Shown here one piece after another: positions 27,401 through 37,189 of a stretch of 64,000 bases of DNA (its first letter is position 1; the number at the start of each line of letters is the position of its first letter). Below the pieces are notes generated by a model. That model did no database searches and had not been told where the DNA came from. It was given only the letters and a program-made list of their open reading frames with translations. The stretch spans positions 303,642 through 367,641 of the forward strand of contig JACTAT010000174.1 in NCBI GenBank assembly GCA_014526335.1. Reading direction: 5' to 3'. The position numbers and the translations under genes were made by a program. This stretch comes from Chrysaora quinquecirrha (taxonomy: Eukaryota; Cnidaria; Scyphozoa; Semaeostomeae; Pelagiidae).

Positions 27401-30400
27401 ATAAAGTCTTTTTCTACTATATTAGGCCGAATAAGGGAGAAAAAATTAACCTCAAAATATCGCCAAAAAGGCAAGTCTATAGCCTTGCTTTTTGGCAAAA
27501 ATTCGGGAAAATCAGGGTTTCGAAAACTCACTTTTTTCTCCAAAAATATTTATAGAAGCCTAATAAATACCCCCTAAATAGCCTCTAGAGGGTAAAGAAA
27601 GTCTTTTTCTATTATATTAGGGTCAATTAGGGAGAAAATGTTACCCTCAAAAAATTGCCAAAAAGGCAAGTCTATAGCCTTGCTTTTTGGCCAAAATTCG
27701 GGCAAAATCAGGGGTTTCGAAAACTCACTTTTTTCTTCTAAAATAGTTATAGAAGCCTAATAAATACCCCCTAAATAGCCTCTAGAGAGTAAATAAAGTC
27801 TTTTGCTATTATATTAGGGTCAATTAGGGAGAAAAAATTACCCTCAAAAAATCGCCAAAAAGGCAAGTCTATAGCCTTGCTTTTTGGCCAAAATTCTGGC
27901 AAAATCAGGGGTTTCGAAAACTCACTTTTTTCTTCAAAAATTGTTATAGAAGCCTAATAAATACCCCCTAAATAGCCTCTAGAGGGTAAATAAAGTCTTT
28001 TTCTATTATATTAGGGTCAATTAAGGAGAAAAAATTACCCTCAAAAAATCGCTAAAAAGCAAGTCTATAGCCTTGCTTTTTGTCAAAAGTTCGGGCAAAA
28101 TCAGGGGTTTTGAAAACTCACTCTTTTCTCCAAAAATAGTTATAAAAGCCTAATAAATACACCCTAAATAGCCTCTTGGGGGTAAATAAAGTCTTTTTCT
28201 ATTATTTTAGGCCCAATTAGGGAGACAAAATTACCCTCAAAAAATCGCCAAAAGGCAAGTCTATAGCTTTGCTTTTTGGCCAAAATTCTGGCAAAATCAG
28301 GGCTTTGAAAACTCACTTTTTTCTCCAAAAATAGTTATAAATGCCTAATAAATACCCTTAAATAGCCTCTAGAGGGTAAGTTAAGTCTTTTTCTATTATT
28401 TTAGGCCCAATTAGGGAGACAAAATTACCCTCAAAAAATCGCCAAAAGGCAAGTCTATAGCCTTGCTTTTTGGCCAAAATTCTGGCAAAATCAGGGGTTT
28501 TGAAAACTCACTTTTTTCTCCAAAAATAGTTATGAAAGCCTAATAAATACCCCCTAAATAGCCTCTAGAGGGTAAATAAAGTCTTTTTCTATGATATTAG
28601 GGTCAATTAGGGAGAAAAAATTACCCTCAAAAAATCGCCAAAAGGCAAGTCTATAGCCTTGCTTTTTGGCAAAAATTCGGGCAAAATCAGGAGTTTCGAA
28701 AACTCACTTTTTTCTTCAAAAATAGTTATAGAAGCCTAATAAATACCCCCTAAATAGCCTCTAGAGGGTAAATAAAGTCTTTTTCTATCATATTAGGGCC
28801 GATTAGGGAGAAAAAATTACCCTCAAAAAATCGCCAAGAGGCTAGTCTACAGCCTTGCTTTTGGCCAAAATTCTAGCAAAATCAGGGGCTTTGAAAACTC
28901 ACTTTTTTCTCCAAAAATAGTTATAAAAGCCTAATAAATACCCCCTAATGAGCCTCTAGAGGGTAAATAAAGTCTTTTCTATTATATTAGGCCCAATTGG
29001 GGAGAAAAAATTACCTTCCAAAAATCGCCAAAAAGGCAAGTCTATAGCCTTGCTTTTTGGCCAAAATTCAAGCAAAATCAGGGGTTTTGAAAACGCACTT
29101 TTTTCTTCAAAAATAGTTATAGAAGCCTAATAAATACCCGTAAAATAGCTTCTAGAGGGTAAATAAAGTCTTTTTCTATTATATTAGGGTCAATTAGGGA
29201 GAAAAAATTACCCTCAAAAAATCGCCAAAAAGGCAAGTCTATAGCCTTGCTTTTTGGAAAAAATTCGGGCAAAATCAGGGGTTTCGAAAACTCACTTTTT
29301 TCTTCAAAAATAGTTATAGAAGCCTAATAAATACCCCCTAAATAGCCTCTAGGGGGTAAATAAAGTCTTTTTCTACTATATAGGCCGAATAAGGGAGAAA
29401 AATTACCCTAAAAAATTGCCAAAAAGGCAAGTCTATAGCCTTGCTTTTTGGCCAAAATTCAAGCAAAATCAGGGTTTTGAAAACTCACATTTTTCTTCAA
29501 AAATAGTTATGAAAGCCTAATAAATACCCCCTAAATAGCCTCTTGGGGGTAAATAAAGTCTTTTTCTATCATATTAGGGCTGATTAGGGAGAAAAAATTA
29601 CCCTCAAAAAATCGCCAAGAGGCTAGTCTACAGCCTTGCTTTTTGGCCAAATTTCTAGCAAAATCAGGGGCTTTGAAAACTCACTTTTTTCTCCAAAAAT
29701 AGTTATAAAAGCCTAATAAATACCCCCTAATGAGCCTTTAAGAGGTAAATAAATTCTTTTCTATTATATTAGGCCCAATTGGGGAGAAAAAATTACCTTC
29801 CAAAAATCGCCAAAAAGGCAAGTCTATAGCCTTGCTTTTTGGCCAAAATTCAAGCAAAATCAGGGGTTTTGAAAACGCACTTTTTTCTTCAAAAATAGTT
29901 ATAGAAGCCTAATAAATACCCGTAAAATAGCTTCTAGAGGGTAAATAAAGTCTTTTTCTATTATATTAGGGTCAATTAGGGAGAAAAAATTACCCTCAAA
30001 AAATCGCCAAAAAGGCAAGTCTATAGCCTTGCTTTTTGGAAAAAATTCGGGCAAAATCAGGGGTTTCGAAAACTCACTTTTTTCTTCAAAAATAGTTATA
30101 GAAGCCTAATAAATACCCCCTAAATAGCCTCTAGGGGGTAAATAAAGTCTTTTTGTACTATATTAGGCCGAATGAGGGAGAATAAATTACCCTAAAAAAA
30201 TTGCCAAAAAGGCAAGTCTATAGCCTTGCTTTTTGGCCAAAATTCAAGCAAAATCAGGGTTTTGAAAACTCACATTTTTCTTCAAAAATAGTTATAGAAG
30301 CCTAATAAATACCCCCTAAGTAGCCTCTAGGGGGTAAATAAAGTCTTTTTCTATAATATTAGGCCCAATTAAGGAGAAAAAATTACCCTCGAAAAATAGC

Positions 30401-31380
30401 CAAAATGGCAAGTCTATAGCCTTGCTTTTCGGCCAAAATTCGGGCAAAATCAGGGGTTTTGAAAACTCACTTTTTTCTTCAAAAATAGTTATAGAAGCCT
30501 AATAAATACCCCCTAAATAGCCTCTAGGGGGTTAATAAAGTCTTTTTGTGCTATATTAGGCCCAATTGGGGAGAAAAAATTACCCTAAAAAAGTCGCCAA
30601 AAAGCAAGTGTATTGCCTTGCTTTTTGGCAAAAATTTGGGCAAAATCAGGGGTTTCGAAAACTCACTTTTTTCTTCAAAAATAGTTATAGAAGCCTAATA
30701 AATACCCCCTAAATAGCCTCTAGAGGGTAAATAAAGACTTTTTCTATTATATTAGGGTCAATTAGGGAGAAAAAATTACCCTCAAAAAATCGCCAAAAAG
30801 GCAAGTCTATAGCCTTGCTTTTTGGCAAAAATTCGGACAAAATCAGGGGTTTCGAAAACTCACTTTTTTCTTCCAAAATAGTTATAGAAGCCTAATAAAT
30901 ACCCCCTAAATAGCGTCTAGGGGGTAAGTAAAGTCTTTTTCTACTATGTTAGGCCGAATAAGGGAGAAAAAATTACCCTCAAAATCGCCAAAAATTCAAG
31001 TCTATAGCCTTGCCTTATGGCCAAAATTCGGGCAATATCAGGGGTTTTGAAAACTCACTTTTTTCTCCAAAAAAAGTTATAAGAGCCTAAGAAATACCCC
31101 CTAAGTAGCCTCTAGGGGGTAAATATAGTCTTTTTCTATAATATTAGGCCCAATTAAGGAGAAAAAATTACCCTCAAAAAATCGCCAAAAGGCAAGTCTA
31201 TAGCCATGCTTTTTGGCCAAAATTCGGGCAAAATCAGGGGTTTTGAAAACTCACTTTTTTCTCCAAAAAAAGTTAAAAGAGCCTAATAAATACCCCCTAA
31301 ATAGCCTCTAGGGGGTAAATAAAGTCTTTTTCTATAATATTAGGCCCAATTAAGGAGAAAAAATTACCCTCGAAAAGTCG
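12491..31380. repeat. satellite array, about 190-197 bp monomer, roughly 98 tandem copies
   Basis: Head-to-tail units repeat every 187-198 bp; for example the CTAGAGGG landmark recurs at 15244, 15441, 15631, 15821 and 16012. Landmarks in order are AGTTATAAAAGCCTAATAAA, a 10-bp palindrome CCTCTAGAGG (or CTAGGGG variant), AAAGTCTTTTTCTATTATAT, TTAGGGAGAAAAATTACCCT, a hairpin with arms GCCAAAAAGGCAAG and CCTTGCTTTTTGGC around CTATAG, and GGGTTTTGAAAACTCAC. Length variation sits mostly in homopolymers. Two variants alternate irregularly (GGCCCAATTAGG and GGGTCAATTAGG). Units are noncoding in all frames. No CENP-B-box-like 17-mer is seen. Size and extent suit a centromeric, pericentromeric or heterochromatic satellite, which is inference. 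Confidence 0.95.
28780..30350. repeat. higher-order duplication of four monomers inside the satellite
   Basis: Two consecutive blocks of about 785 bp share the same rare variants in the same order: AAGAGGCTAGTCTACAGCC (28836 and 29627), GAAAACGCAC (about 29089 and 29871) and CCCGTAAAATAGCTTC (about 29147 and 29920). The last two variants also occur together at 26740-26810. A second set (CATATTAGGGCCGATTAGG with ATAGAACCC) recurs at about 25655 and 27025, seven monomers apart. Multi-monomer amplification is therefore visible. Confidence 0.75.
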
Positions 31381-31885
31381 ACAAAAATTTTTTCCTCCAA
31401 ATTCGACCCACTCTGATCAAAGAATACTCTATATACACCCTAAAAGCTATTCAGGGGGTTTTTGGTAGGTTTTAACATTTGGAGTTTTCAGAATTCATGA
31501 TTTTGGCCGATTTTTGGCCATTTGGCTATATTATATACTTGCGTTTTTGACGATTTTTCGAATGAAATTTTTGCTTCCTAATTCGACCCAATTTATTGAA
31601 AAAATACTTTATATACCCCCTTAATGCTAGTCAGGGGATATTTAGTAGTTTTTAAAATTTATTTTAAAAGAAAATTGCGAGTTGTCAAATCCTCTTATTT
31701 TGGCCGATTTTTTTACCATTTGGCGATTTTCGAGGGAAACTTTTTCTTCCTAACCCGACCCAATGTGATCAGAAAATACTCTCTATTTATTCCCTTGAGG
31801 CTATTCAGGGGTTATTTGGTGGGATCAGGTATATTTGTGGAAAAAAGCATTTTTCTAAACTCCTGATTTTTGCTGATTTGGCGAC
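31381..31885 (-). repeat. diverged satellite monomers in inverted orientation at the array edge
   Basis: About two and a half units of 175-180 bp match the reverse complement of the satellite: blocks reading TTCGACCCA then an AAAATACT/TATATA segment, CTATTCAGGGG, TTTTGGCCGATTTTTGGCC and CGATTTT. The repeated CTAATTCGACCCA-type phrase occurs near 31395, 31575 and 31749. They are far more diverged than the main array and mark both the edge and an orientation switch at about 31380. Confidence 0.75.
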
Positions 31886-32109
31886 CCTTACCAATGCTCA
31901 AAAATTGGCCTAAATCAATGTTTTAAAAATTTTGGAGAAAAAAACCTTGGACAGACTTGTTTCTGGGAAACCAGTAGCTAATGACAGTGAAGGATAGGCA
32001 GGAAAGAAAGAAAATAGAATAGGTCAAACTGTAATTGTTGTCATCAAGAATCTAAGGCTATCAACAATTTTGAATGCTTTCTAAGGCTGCAGTAAAAATA
32101 TTACTCTTA
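31886..32109. other. no recognisable feature
   Basis: This is a single-copy-looking AT-rich spacer between the satellite edge and the first MITE. I see no exon or repeat in it. Confidence 0.5.
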
Positions 32110-32470
32110 AGCTTGGTTCTCATATGTCGCTAACCAGATCGCAGACAGTCACCGACGAAGCGTTCACATTTGCTCTTCATATGCAGCTTGTCTGCAATGA
32201 TGAATTATGATCCTCCATCCCCTGTGCTGCTACGTGTACCCCAGAAAACAAAGAACTTTGTTTTTATATGACCCAAAAATGATCGCCGATGGTCACCGAT
32301 GATGTTCTCATATGTACTTTCCGTCGCCGATGATCGCAAGAAACAAACCTTTTTGGTTGATCGGCGACGGTCGCCGATTGTCGCCGATCATTGAAAATTC
32401 ATGTTCTCATAAATCGCAAGCATCACGAGGCCATGATCGCTGATGGTCTGCGATATATGAGAACCAGGCT
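32110..32470. mobile_element. 361-bp MITE with GGTTCTCATAT terminal inverted repeats
   Basis: The ends are AGCTTGGTTCTCATATGTCG on the left and, read from the other side, AGCCTGGTTCTCATATATCG. The interior repeats GTTCTCATA and GATCGCCGATGGTC/GTCGCCGAT several times on both strands, so much of it can fold back. There is no coding capacity, and no clear target duplication was found. The superfamily is unknown. Confidence 0.7.
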
Positions 32471-32617
32471 CTATGTGCTAAATCGCTGCTAAATCTCTCG
32501 GGGTTGGAATAGGTGAGGGGGGCTGACACAGTATTCAGGATCTACAATTGTATGGGGGCTGAATACATGGGGGCTCGGAATTTAGTTGAAAGATTTTGTC
32601 AGGAAACTACTTAAAGG

Positions 32618-33024
32618 CCCGGGGGGGGGGTACTTCATTGTTCGAGATACTAGACGTCAGCCCAGTTTTTCCAAACCCACCCATGTCTACCGATAAATTC
32701 TGTTACTCGTGGTACCCATGTATAGAAAAAACAACGAAATTTTTGCCCATTTGTACAAATATCTCAAATATTTGAACCCAAATCAACGTCTGAGGCAACT
32801 CTAAATGCGGCGAAAAGGCCTTTACGCTGAAAATTAAAACGCACTTTTTATCAGGCTTTTCACAGCAATGCATGTCTAAAAGTTTTTATATAATTTACTA
32901 CCCATCTGTAGAGATTCTTTACGAAAAAACCGACCCATATATAGGGAAGTTGGCGCTGAAAAAGTTACCCATTTGGGCGGCACGTCTAGTATAATGAACA
33001 ATGGAAGTACCCCCCCCCCCCGGG
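32618..33024 (+). mobile_element. GGG-ended MITE, copy 1, with perfect 8-bp target duplication
   Basis: This 407-bp element starts CCCGGGGGGGGGGGTACTTC and ends with the inverted counterpart, GGAAGTACCCC...CCCGGG. CTTAAAGG flanks it on both sides (32610-32617 and 33025-33032), a perfect 8-bp duplication as made by hAT-type transposases. The interior is noncoding and contains AAACCCACCCATGTCTACC and GCGGCACGTCTAGTATA. A second copy in the opposite orientation lies at 41832-42259. Confidence 0.8.
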
Positions 33025-33173
33025 CTTAAAGGCAGTGCGTTAGTACTTTTAGGCAATGCAGAGTTCTGACAAAAAATAGAGCGTATAAATGGGATTTCAT
33101 ACCAAGAAAGTCACTTCAAAATGCATTAAAACTACAAGTCTTAGTCATTGCAACATAAATGCAAGTCTTGAAA

Positions 33174-33493
33174 AGGCCTGGACAAATGTACTGAAAATTT
33201 CACTGAACATCGTCAAAAATTGAAGTGAAAAATCCAGTTCATTTGGCCACCTTGGTCGGTCAGAGTCAAAATGTTTTGCGAACAAAATTTGTTCGGTAGC
33301 GTGTTCAGTTCATTTGGCCAGGAAACTCAACAAACACTGAACATTTATCCGATATAAGAATGTAGATTAATAACTGTTAATCAAATTTTCCAATAGTTTC
33401 AATAAACGTCCTCGAATTTCGGGCCAAAAGACAGTATGAAAAAGAGACTGAAAATGTCAATGAAATGTTCAGTTCATTTGCCCAGGGCCGCCT
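33174..33493. mobile_element. 320-bp MITE with AGGC...CAAATG ends, nested in the G-rich element
   Basis: The left end GGCCTGGACAAATGTACTGA pairs with the right end read inversely, GGCCCTGGGCAAATGAACTG. The similarity extends about 36 bp, through ATTTCACTGAACAT and ATTTCATTGACAT. The interior repeats GTTCAGTTCATTTGGCCA. It is noncoding, and no target duplication is clear. Confidence 0.65.
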
Positions 33494-33560
33494 AAGAGGG
33501 GGTCCTAATAGCAGCCGGGGAGGTAGAAATGTTCCAAAAACTAATTAGAGAGGAGGGAGC

Positions 33561-33954
33561 GGTAAGTAGTCAGCTTAAAGTAACGTTCTGCAGCATCATT
33601 CTTTAGCATTTAAAGAACAAATTCTACATCAAATTTAGTGTCAACTGTTTAACAAACATTTTCTATGGTAGGATACTCTGGATGACTAAATAATCGTTCG
33701 CACTTTTCAATCACAGAAACAACCAAGAGGGTTCCCGTGACTTTTTTTGTAAAATATAGGTGATAAACAAAACTTTTCAGGGCAATGATTGTGGGGACGG
33801 GGTCGACTGCCCCACGTGCCCCTCCCCCCGATACGCCACTGCTAGCCATTAATCTGCTTTACTTCTTAAATTTAAAGTTGACCATAAAAAACTTTTGATC
33901 TTAGGGTCAACTGTTTTCACGACAACCCACCCTCTTTGTAACAAGACTAGTGGT
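33561..33954. other. spacer downstream of SCO1, no supported gene
   Basis: The minus-strand reading frame here is not supported as a gene. At 33820-33845 the minus strand reads CAGTGGCGTATCGGGGGGAG, which looks like one end of a hAT-type element, but no partner end is seen. At about 33847-33885 a TTTACTTCTTAAATTTA phrase resembles the 3' end of SCO1 at 34646; it is too short to call a duplication. Confidence 0.35.
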
Positions 33955-34586
33955 CATAATGTATGCGTAATGTATTCTAATATATGCTAATTCTTCATTT
34001 TCGTTGTGTATATAGATCTCCGTAAGAATAATTATTAGTCAGTGAGTTTATAATCTCAATTCGAGTCGTACGTGTGATCTCTCGCTCTCATCTATACTCT
34101 ACTCAAAGTAATAGACATTCTGTGTCTATCACAAATTGGTGGAGAATCCTAATTGCTCACACCCAAGGGTCCGATAAACCACTCCAGATAACGTATGTGC
34201 AGTACAGTGGTGGTTGTGCAGTACAGCGGAGGGATATTATCAGTATAGCGGAGGGGTATCATCAGTATATTGGAGGGATACCATCAGTACCGCGGAGGGA
34301 TACCATGAGCATAGTGGTGGATGTTCAGTACAGCGGTGGGATAATATCCCTCCGCTGTACTGCACAACCACCGCTGTACTGCACAACCACCGCTGTACTG
34401 CACATACGTTATCCGGGGTGTAGACGCAGAATGTCTATCACTTTGAGTAGTAAAGATAAGAGCGAGAGATCACACGTACGACAAGAATTGAGATTATAAA
34501 CTGACCGACTAATAATTATTCATACAGAGATTTACATACACAACGAAGAATTAACATAAATTAGAATACATTACGCATACATTATG
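33955..34586. mobile_element. foldback element, nearly whole-length palindrome
   Basis: The ends are CATAATGTATGCGTAATGTA and its inverted match. Arms of about 285 bp (33955-34241) and 247 bp (34340-34586) pair almost throughout, including AATAATTATTAGTC, GTACGTGTGATCTCTCGCTC and GTACAGCGGAGGGATATTAT. The left arm has about 45 extra bases. The loop of about 98 bp carries degenerate repeats of CAGTAYAGYGGAGGGATACC. The open frames inside it are by-products of this repeat. It lies 59 bp beyond the SCO1 stop codon. Confidence 0.8.
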
Positions 34587-34645
34587 GCGATTGTCCTTTT
34601 ACATGTTGGCTACATGACTAATAGGCATTAAGCTATTAAACTACT

Positions 34646-34780
34646 TTACTTCTTAAATTTATAGCTGATCATTCTAGTTCCAATAGTGGATGAAGTCTCT
34701 TCAATTGTTTTATTTTGTCCAAAATATTCGACGAAATTACCATCGGGATCTACCAAATAAGTTATTATAGTATGGTCAAC
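34646..34780 (-). CDS. SCO1: SCO1 copper chaperone, exon 6 (3' terminal)
   Basis: The last exon has 44 codons and a TAA stop (34646-34648) and follows a TTTTCCAG acceptor in phase 0. It encodes VDHTIITYLVDPDGNFVEYF and ends with basic residues ISYKFKK. His247 in the VDHT motif matches the conserved copper-ligand histidine of SCO proteins (human SCO1 His260). The PDGNFVEYFGQNK segment is the family signature near the C-terminus. A neighbouring upstream open frame from 34891 reads into intron sequence and should not be used. Confidence 0.93.
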   Translation of the reverse strand, partial: VDHTIITYLVDPDGNFVEYFGQNKTIEETSSTIGTRMISYKFKK

Positions 34781-34903
34781 CTGGAAAAGATAAAAATGAA
34801 AAATTAGCTGTACGAAAAAAGAAAGTACAAGAAGTGATATTTGATTCAGGGAAAAGCATAAGCAGAAGGGAAAAGCAACAGCGGTTGGCAAAGGAAATTA
34901 AAA

Positions 34904-35284
34904 TACACGTTTTTTTATAAGAGACCTGGCTCGGGGCCTAGTTCTAAAAGTTTTTGGCCCAATTTTAGTTCCAAAAGTTTCTTGACAGTGTCTTAATTTA
35001 ATGGAAAAAATTGTAGTAAAAACGATAAAAAACGTGAATATAGCAAGCAAATTATTAATATTATCGTATTACAAAGAATTGGCCATGCTGGGTGCGAGAA
35101 ATCGCACGGAAATGCTTGAGAATTGATTACCACGTCCACAAATGTGAAATCAGTATGTTGGAAAACTGACACAAAAATTTCTTAAGTTTCTTAACTCCTT
35201 CCTCCTAGTTCTAAAAGTTTCTTTACTTTTGGGGTGTCAAGTTCTAGGTTTCTTATAAACCGGTTTCTTATAAAAAAACGCTTA
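34904..35284. mobile_element. MITE of the TACACG/TTTTTTATAAG family in SCO1 intron 5
   Basis: The ends pair as TACACGTTTTTTTATAAGAG and, inversely, TAAGCGTTTTTTTATAAGAA. Subterminal CCTAGTTCTAAAAGTTT occurs near both ends in direct orientation. It is noncoding. Two elements with related ends lie in other introns of the same gene (37287-37690 and 40973-41351). Confidence 0.6.
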
Positions 35285-35560
35285 AACAAAAAGTTATACG
35301 AAAAAACAGAGCAAAAACAATGGGGCCATAGTGTGAACAAAAGATCAATGAGCTGGTTAGGTCATCTCCTCAGACTTAATGCTAACATACCTGCAAGGAA
35401 GGCTTTAAACGAGCTTATCAAGAAAGGAAATAGACCCCCTGGAAGACCAAAAGAGACTTGGCTCATCTTAATCAAACGTACTCTGATGTCCAATGATCTA
35501 AATGCAAAGAAGAAGAAGAAGAATGGAAACTAAGACTCGCCCTTACCGCTGTGTAGCCAC
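35285..35560 (+). pseudogene. LINE reverse-transcriptase 3' remnant in SCO1 intron 5
   Basis: The plus strand encodes MSWLGHLLRLN, then a GNRPPGRPKETW segment and a short tail. This is the characteristic C-terminal end of many non-LTR endonuclease/reverse-transcriptase polyproteins (WLGH, then GRPxxTW). A frame slip in the AAG-rich stretch near 35507-35520 separates it from the natural ending EEEEWKLRLALTAV and a stop at 35554-35556. The catalytic domains are absent, so this is a 5'-truncated dead copy. The clade is not assigned. Confidence 0.6.
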
Positions 35561-36001
35561 CAATGTCTATCAGCTTAAATCTGGTAATATTTTTCTCATC
35601 ATAGCGAGTTCAGAATGGGCAGTCAGTGCGCCAGCCCAGTGCTAAAATGCCCTTCACTAATGGGGGGGTTGACGAAAGAACCATGTTTTTTCTGCAGACC
35701 AGCACAATATGTCCATGCAGACAACTAAAGCCGAAAGACACTATAGCCGAAAGCATCAGAGTGAAACGAGAAGGCAGATAAATAAAGCAAGGAAGGGATG
35801 GCGGGTGGGACGAAAATCTGTTTGACCAGCACTTTAAACGTCCGCTGTCCACAGTTCGTGAGATGCAAACACGACGGCTTCGTTCATAAATTTTGAACCA
35901 ACTTCAACATTTTTATCGGTCGACATTATTAAAAACATTTTCGTCGTCCCCCCGCTTTGGAAACGCGGCTTTACAACGTTTACCGCTAACATCCATGAAT
36001 T
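35561..36001. other. SCO1 intron 5 sequence, possibly the degraded front of a Penelope remnant
   Basis: There is no reliable exon here. The stretch sits directly before the GIY-YIG-like remnant and may be its decayed upstream part; I could not confirm a reading frame. Confidence 0.3.
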
Positions 36002-36309
36002 CGCAGATTAGGTGAGAGGATAAAACAGCATGTTCCGCCTAATATTCGTCATATAATTTTCGGCAAAGAGAGCAACCAGCCCGTGGGTCCAAACAACAAC
36101 CTAGTCTCAAACATGGTTCGGCCATAGGACAACACCTTCATGGCAAACCAAATTGTGCAGAAAATTACAGCGAGGATTGTTTCAAAATCACTGGCAAAGC
36201 AAGATCTTTGTTTCACTTAGGGGTTTTGGAATCTGTCTACATCAAAACCACAAGGCCGGTTCTGTGTAGACTGAAAGAGTTCGTTTTCTCACTTGGACTC
36301 TTCAAATGA
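36002..36309 (+). pseudogene. Penelope-like element remnant (GIY-YIG region) in SCO1 intron 5
   Basis: Two plus-strand frames join across a frame slip near 36125. The first encodes RRLGERIKQHVPPNI. The second runs from QHLHGKPNCAENY through FKITGKARS and VLESVYIKT to FVFSLGLFK with a TGA at 36307. The HL...P.C...Y..F.I...AR....L..LE..YI.....LC pattern is typical of the C-terminal half of GIY-YIG endonuclease domains in Penelope-like retroelements. No reverse transcriptase is present. Confidence 0.55.
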
Positions 36310-36389
36310 TTCTATTGGTCTTCTCGCTGTATCCCGCAAGCTGATTGGTGTTTAAAACACAATGCCAGTTCAGATCCACACCTTGGGGA

Positions 36390-36480
36390 GTTTAATAATA
36401 ATGATAATATAGCCACTTCTATAGCGCGCCATATATCCCCAGGGCTCATAGGCGCTTAAAAGCATAACTATTAAAATTAG
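36390..36480. repeat. short interspersed repeat fragment with AGCGCGCC/GGCGC motif
   Basis: TAATAATAATGATAATATAG is followed by CTATAGCGCGCC and then CTCATAGGCGCTT. It resembles a repeat tail common in marine invertebrate genomes, but the family is not identified. Confidence 0.35.
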
Positions 36481-36823
36481 AGTCCAGGAAAAGGCTTATT
36501 TACATAACGTTATAAAGAAATTTACTTAAAATTGCTTAACTGTTCAGTAGAAACTCCATCATAGGGCCAAATAATCAATACCTTGAAAAACGTAGTTTTG
36601 ACCTTATTGTTCCTATTTTCTAAAATACGATATCTAAGAGTAATACAACCAAAATAAGTATGTCTTCAATGATTGAGACTAGTTTCAGACGAAAAAAGCT
36701 TTTACATATGCCCGAAAATGTTTCCGTTGCTTCTTGCAATTTTGAATTCGCATGCATGGCAGCCGACCAGAATAGCATGAATGACTCATAAAGAGACGCA
36801 GAAAAGCGCAAATTGTAACTCAC

Positions 36824-36939
36824 AATATAATCTTCATCATCATCCATAGGTCCAGCACTATAATAAACACGATAAGCTTTGGTTACAGCCTTTATTGCAG
36901 CCTCGCTTCCAGTCAGACCAATGAACCTCGGATGAAAAT
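36824..36939 (-). CDS. SCO1: SCO1 copper chaperone, exon 5
   Basis: This 116-nt exon lies between a GCTTTTAG acceptor and a GTGAGT donor. It starts by completing a split aspartate codon and ends in phase 0. It encodes FHPRFIGLTGSEAAIKAV, then AYRVYYSAGPMDDDEDYI. The RFIGLTG and YRVYYS.GP...EDY motifs are hallmarks of SCO proteins, within the thioredoxin fold. The exon joins cleanly to exon 6 (DYI then VDHT). Confidence 0.93.
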
Positions 36940-37189
36940 CTAAAAGCACAAAACAAATGCAATATCACTCAGATTTTTTCCTCTGTAGATTGTAATTGCC
37001 ACATTTTAAAAGTTAGCAATCCATCATACTGTAAATGTGTATGTAGTTGTCTGCTGTCATCTTTAGTATCAAACCCAAATTTCTTGCTTTCACCTCCACA
37101 ACCTCACAACTTCATCGGCTAAGTCTTGAAATGGATCATTTAAACTTTGCCGTTGGCTTGCTGTTCGATCAGTTTTATCAAAAGTTCGT

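Larger units (their letters stand above)
32485..33560. mobile_element. G-rich repeat element, copy 1, broken by two nested MITEs
   Basis: The outer pieces (about 32485-32609, 33033-33173 and 33494-33560) match in order a second copy at 45690-46030. Shared landmarks are GGTTGGAA, CCAGGATCTA-type phrases, GGGGGCTCGGAATTT/GGGGTCGGAATTT, TTTGTCAGGAAACT, ATAGAGCGTATAAATG, GGTCCTAATA and AACTAATTAG. Copy 1 is interrupted at 32618-33024 and 33174-33493. The family is unrecognised and noncoding. Confidence 0.55.

Noticed and set aside
12491..31380. A CRISPR-like or regulatory array
   Set aside because: Units are nearly 200 bp and contiguous, with no unique spacers; this is a eukaryotic satellite.
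33649..33849. Minus-strand frame beginning MASSGVSGGG
   Set aside because: It coincides with a hAT-like terminal sequence and spacer DNA; no domain or splice support.
34074..34499. 141-codon plus-strand frame
   Set aside because: It lies entirely within the foldback element and its repeat-filled loop.
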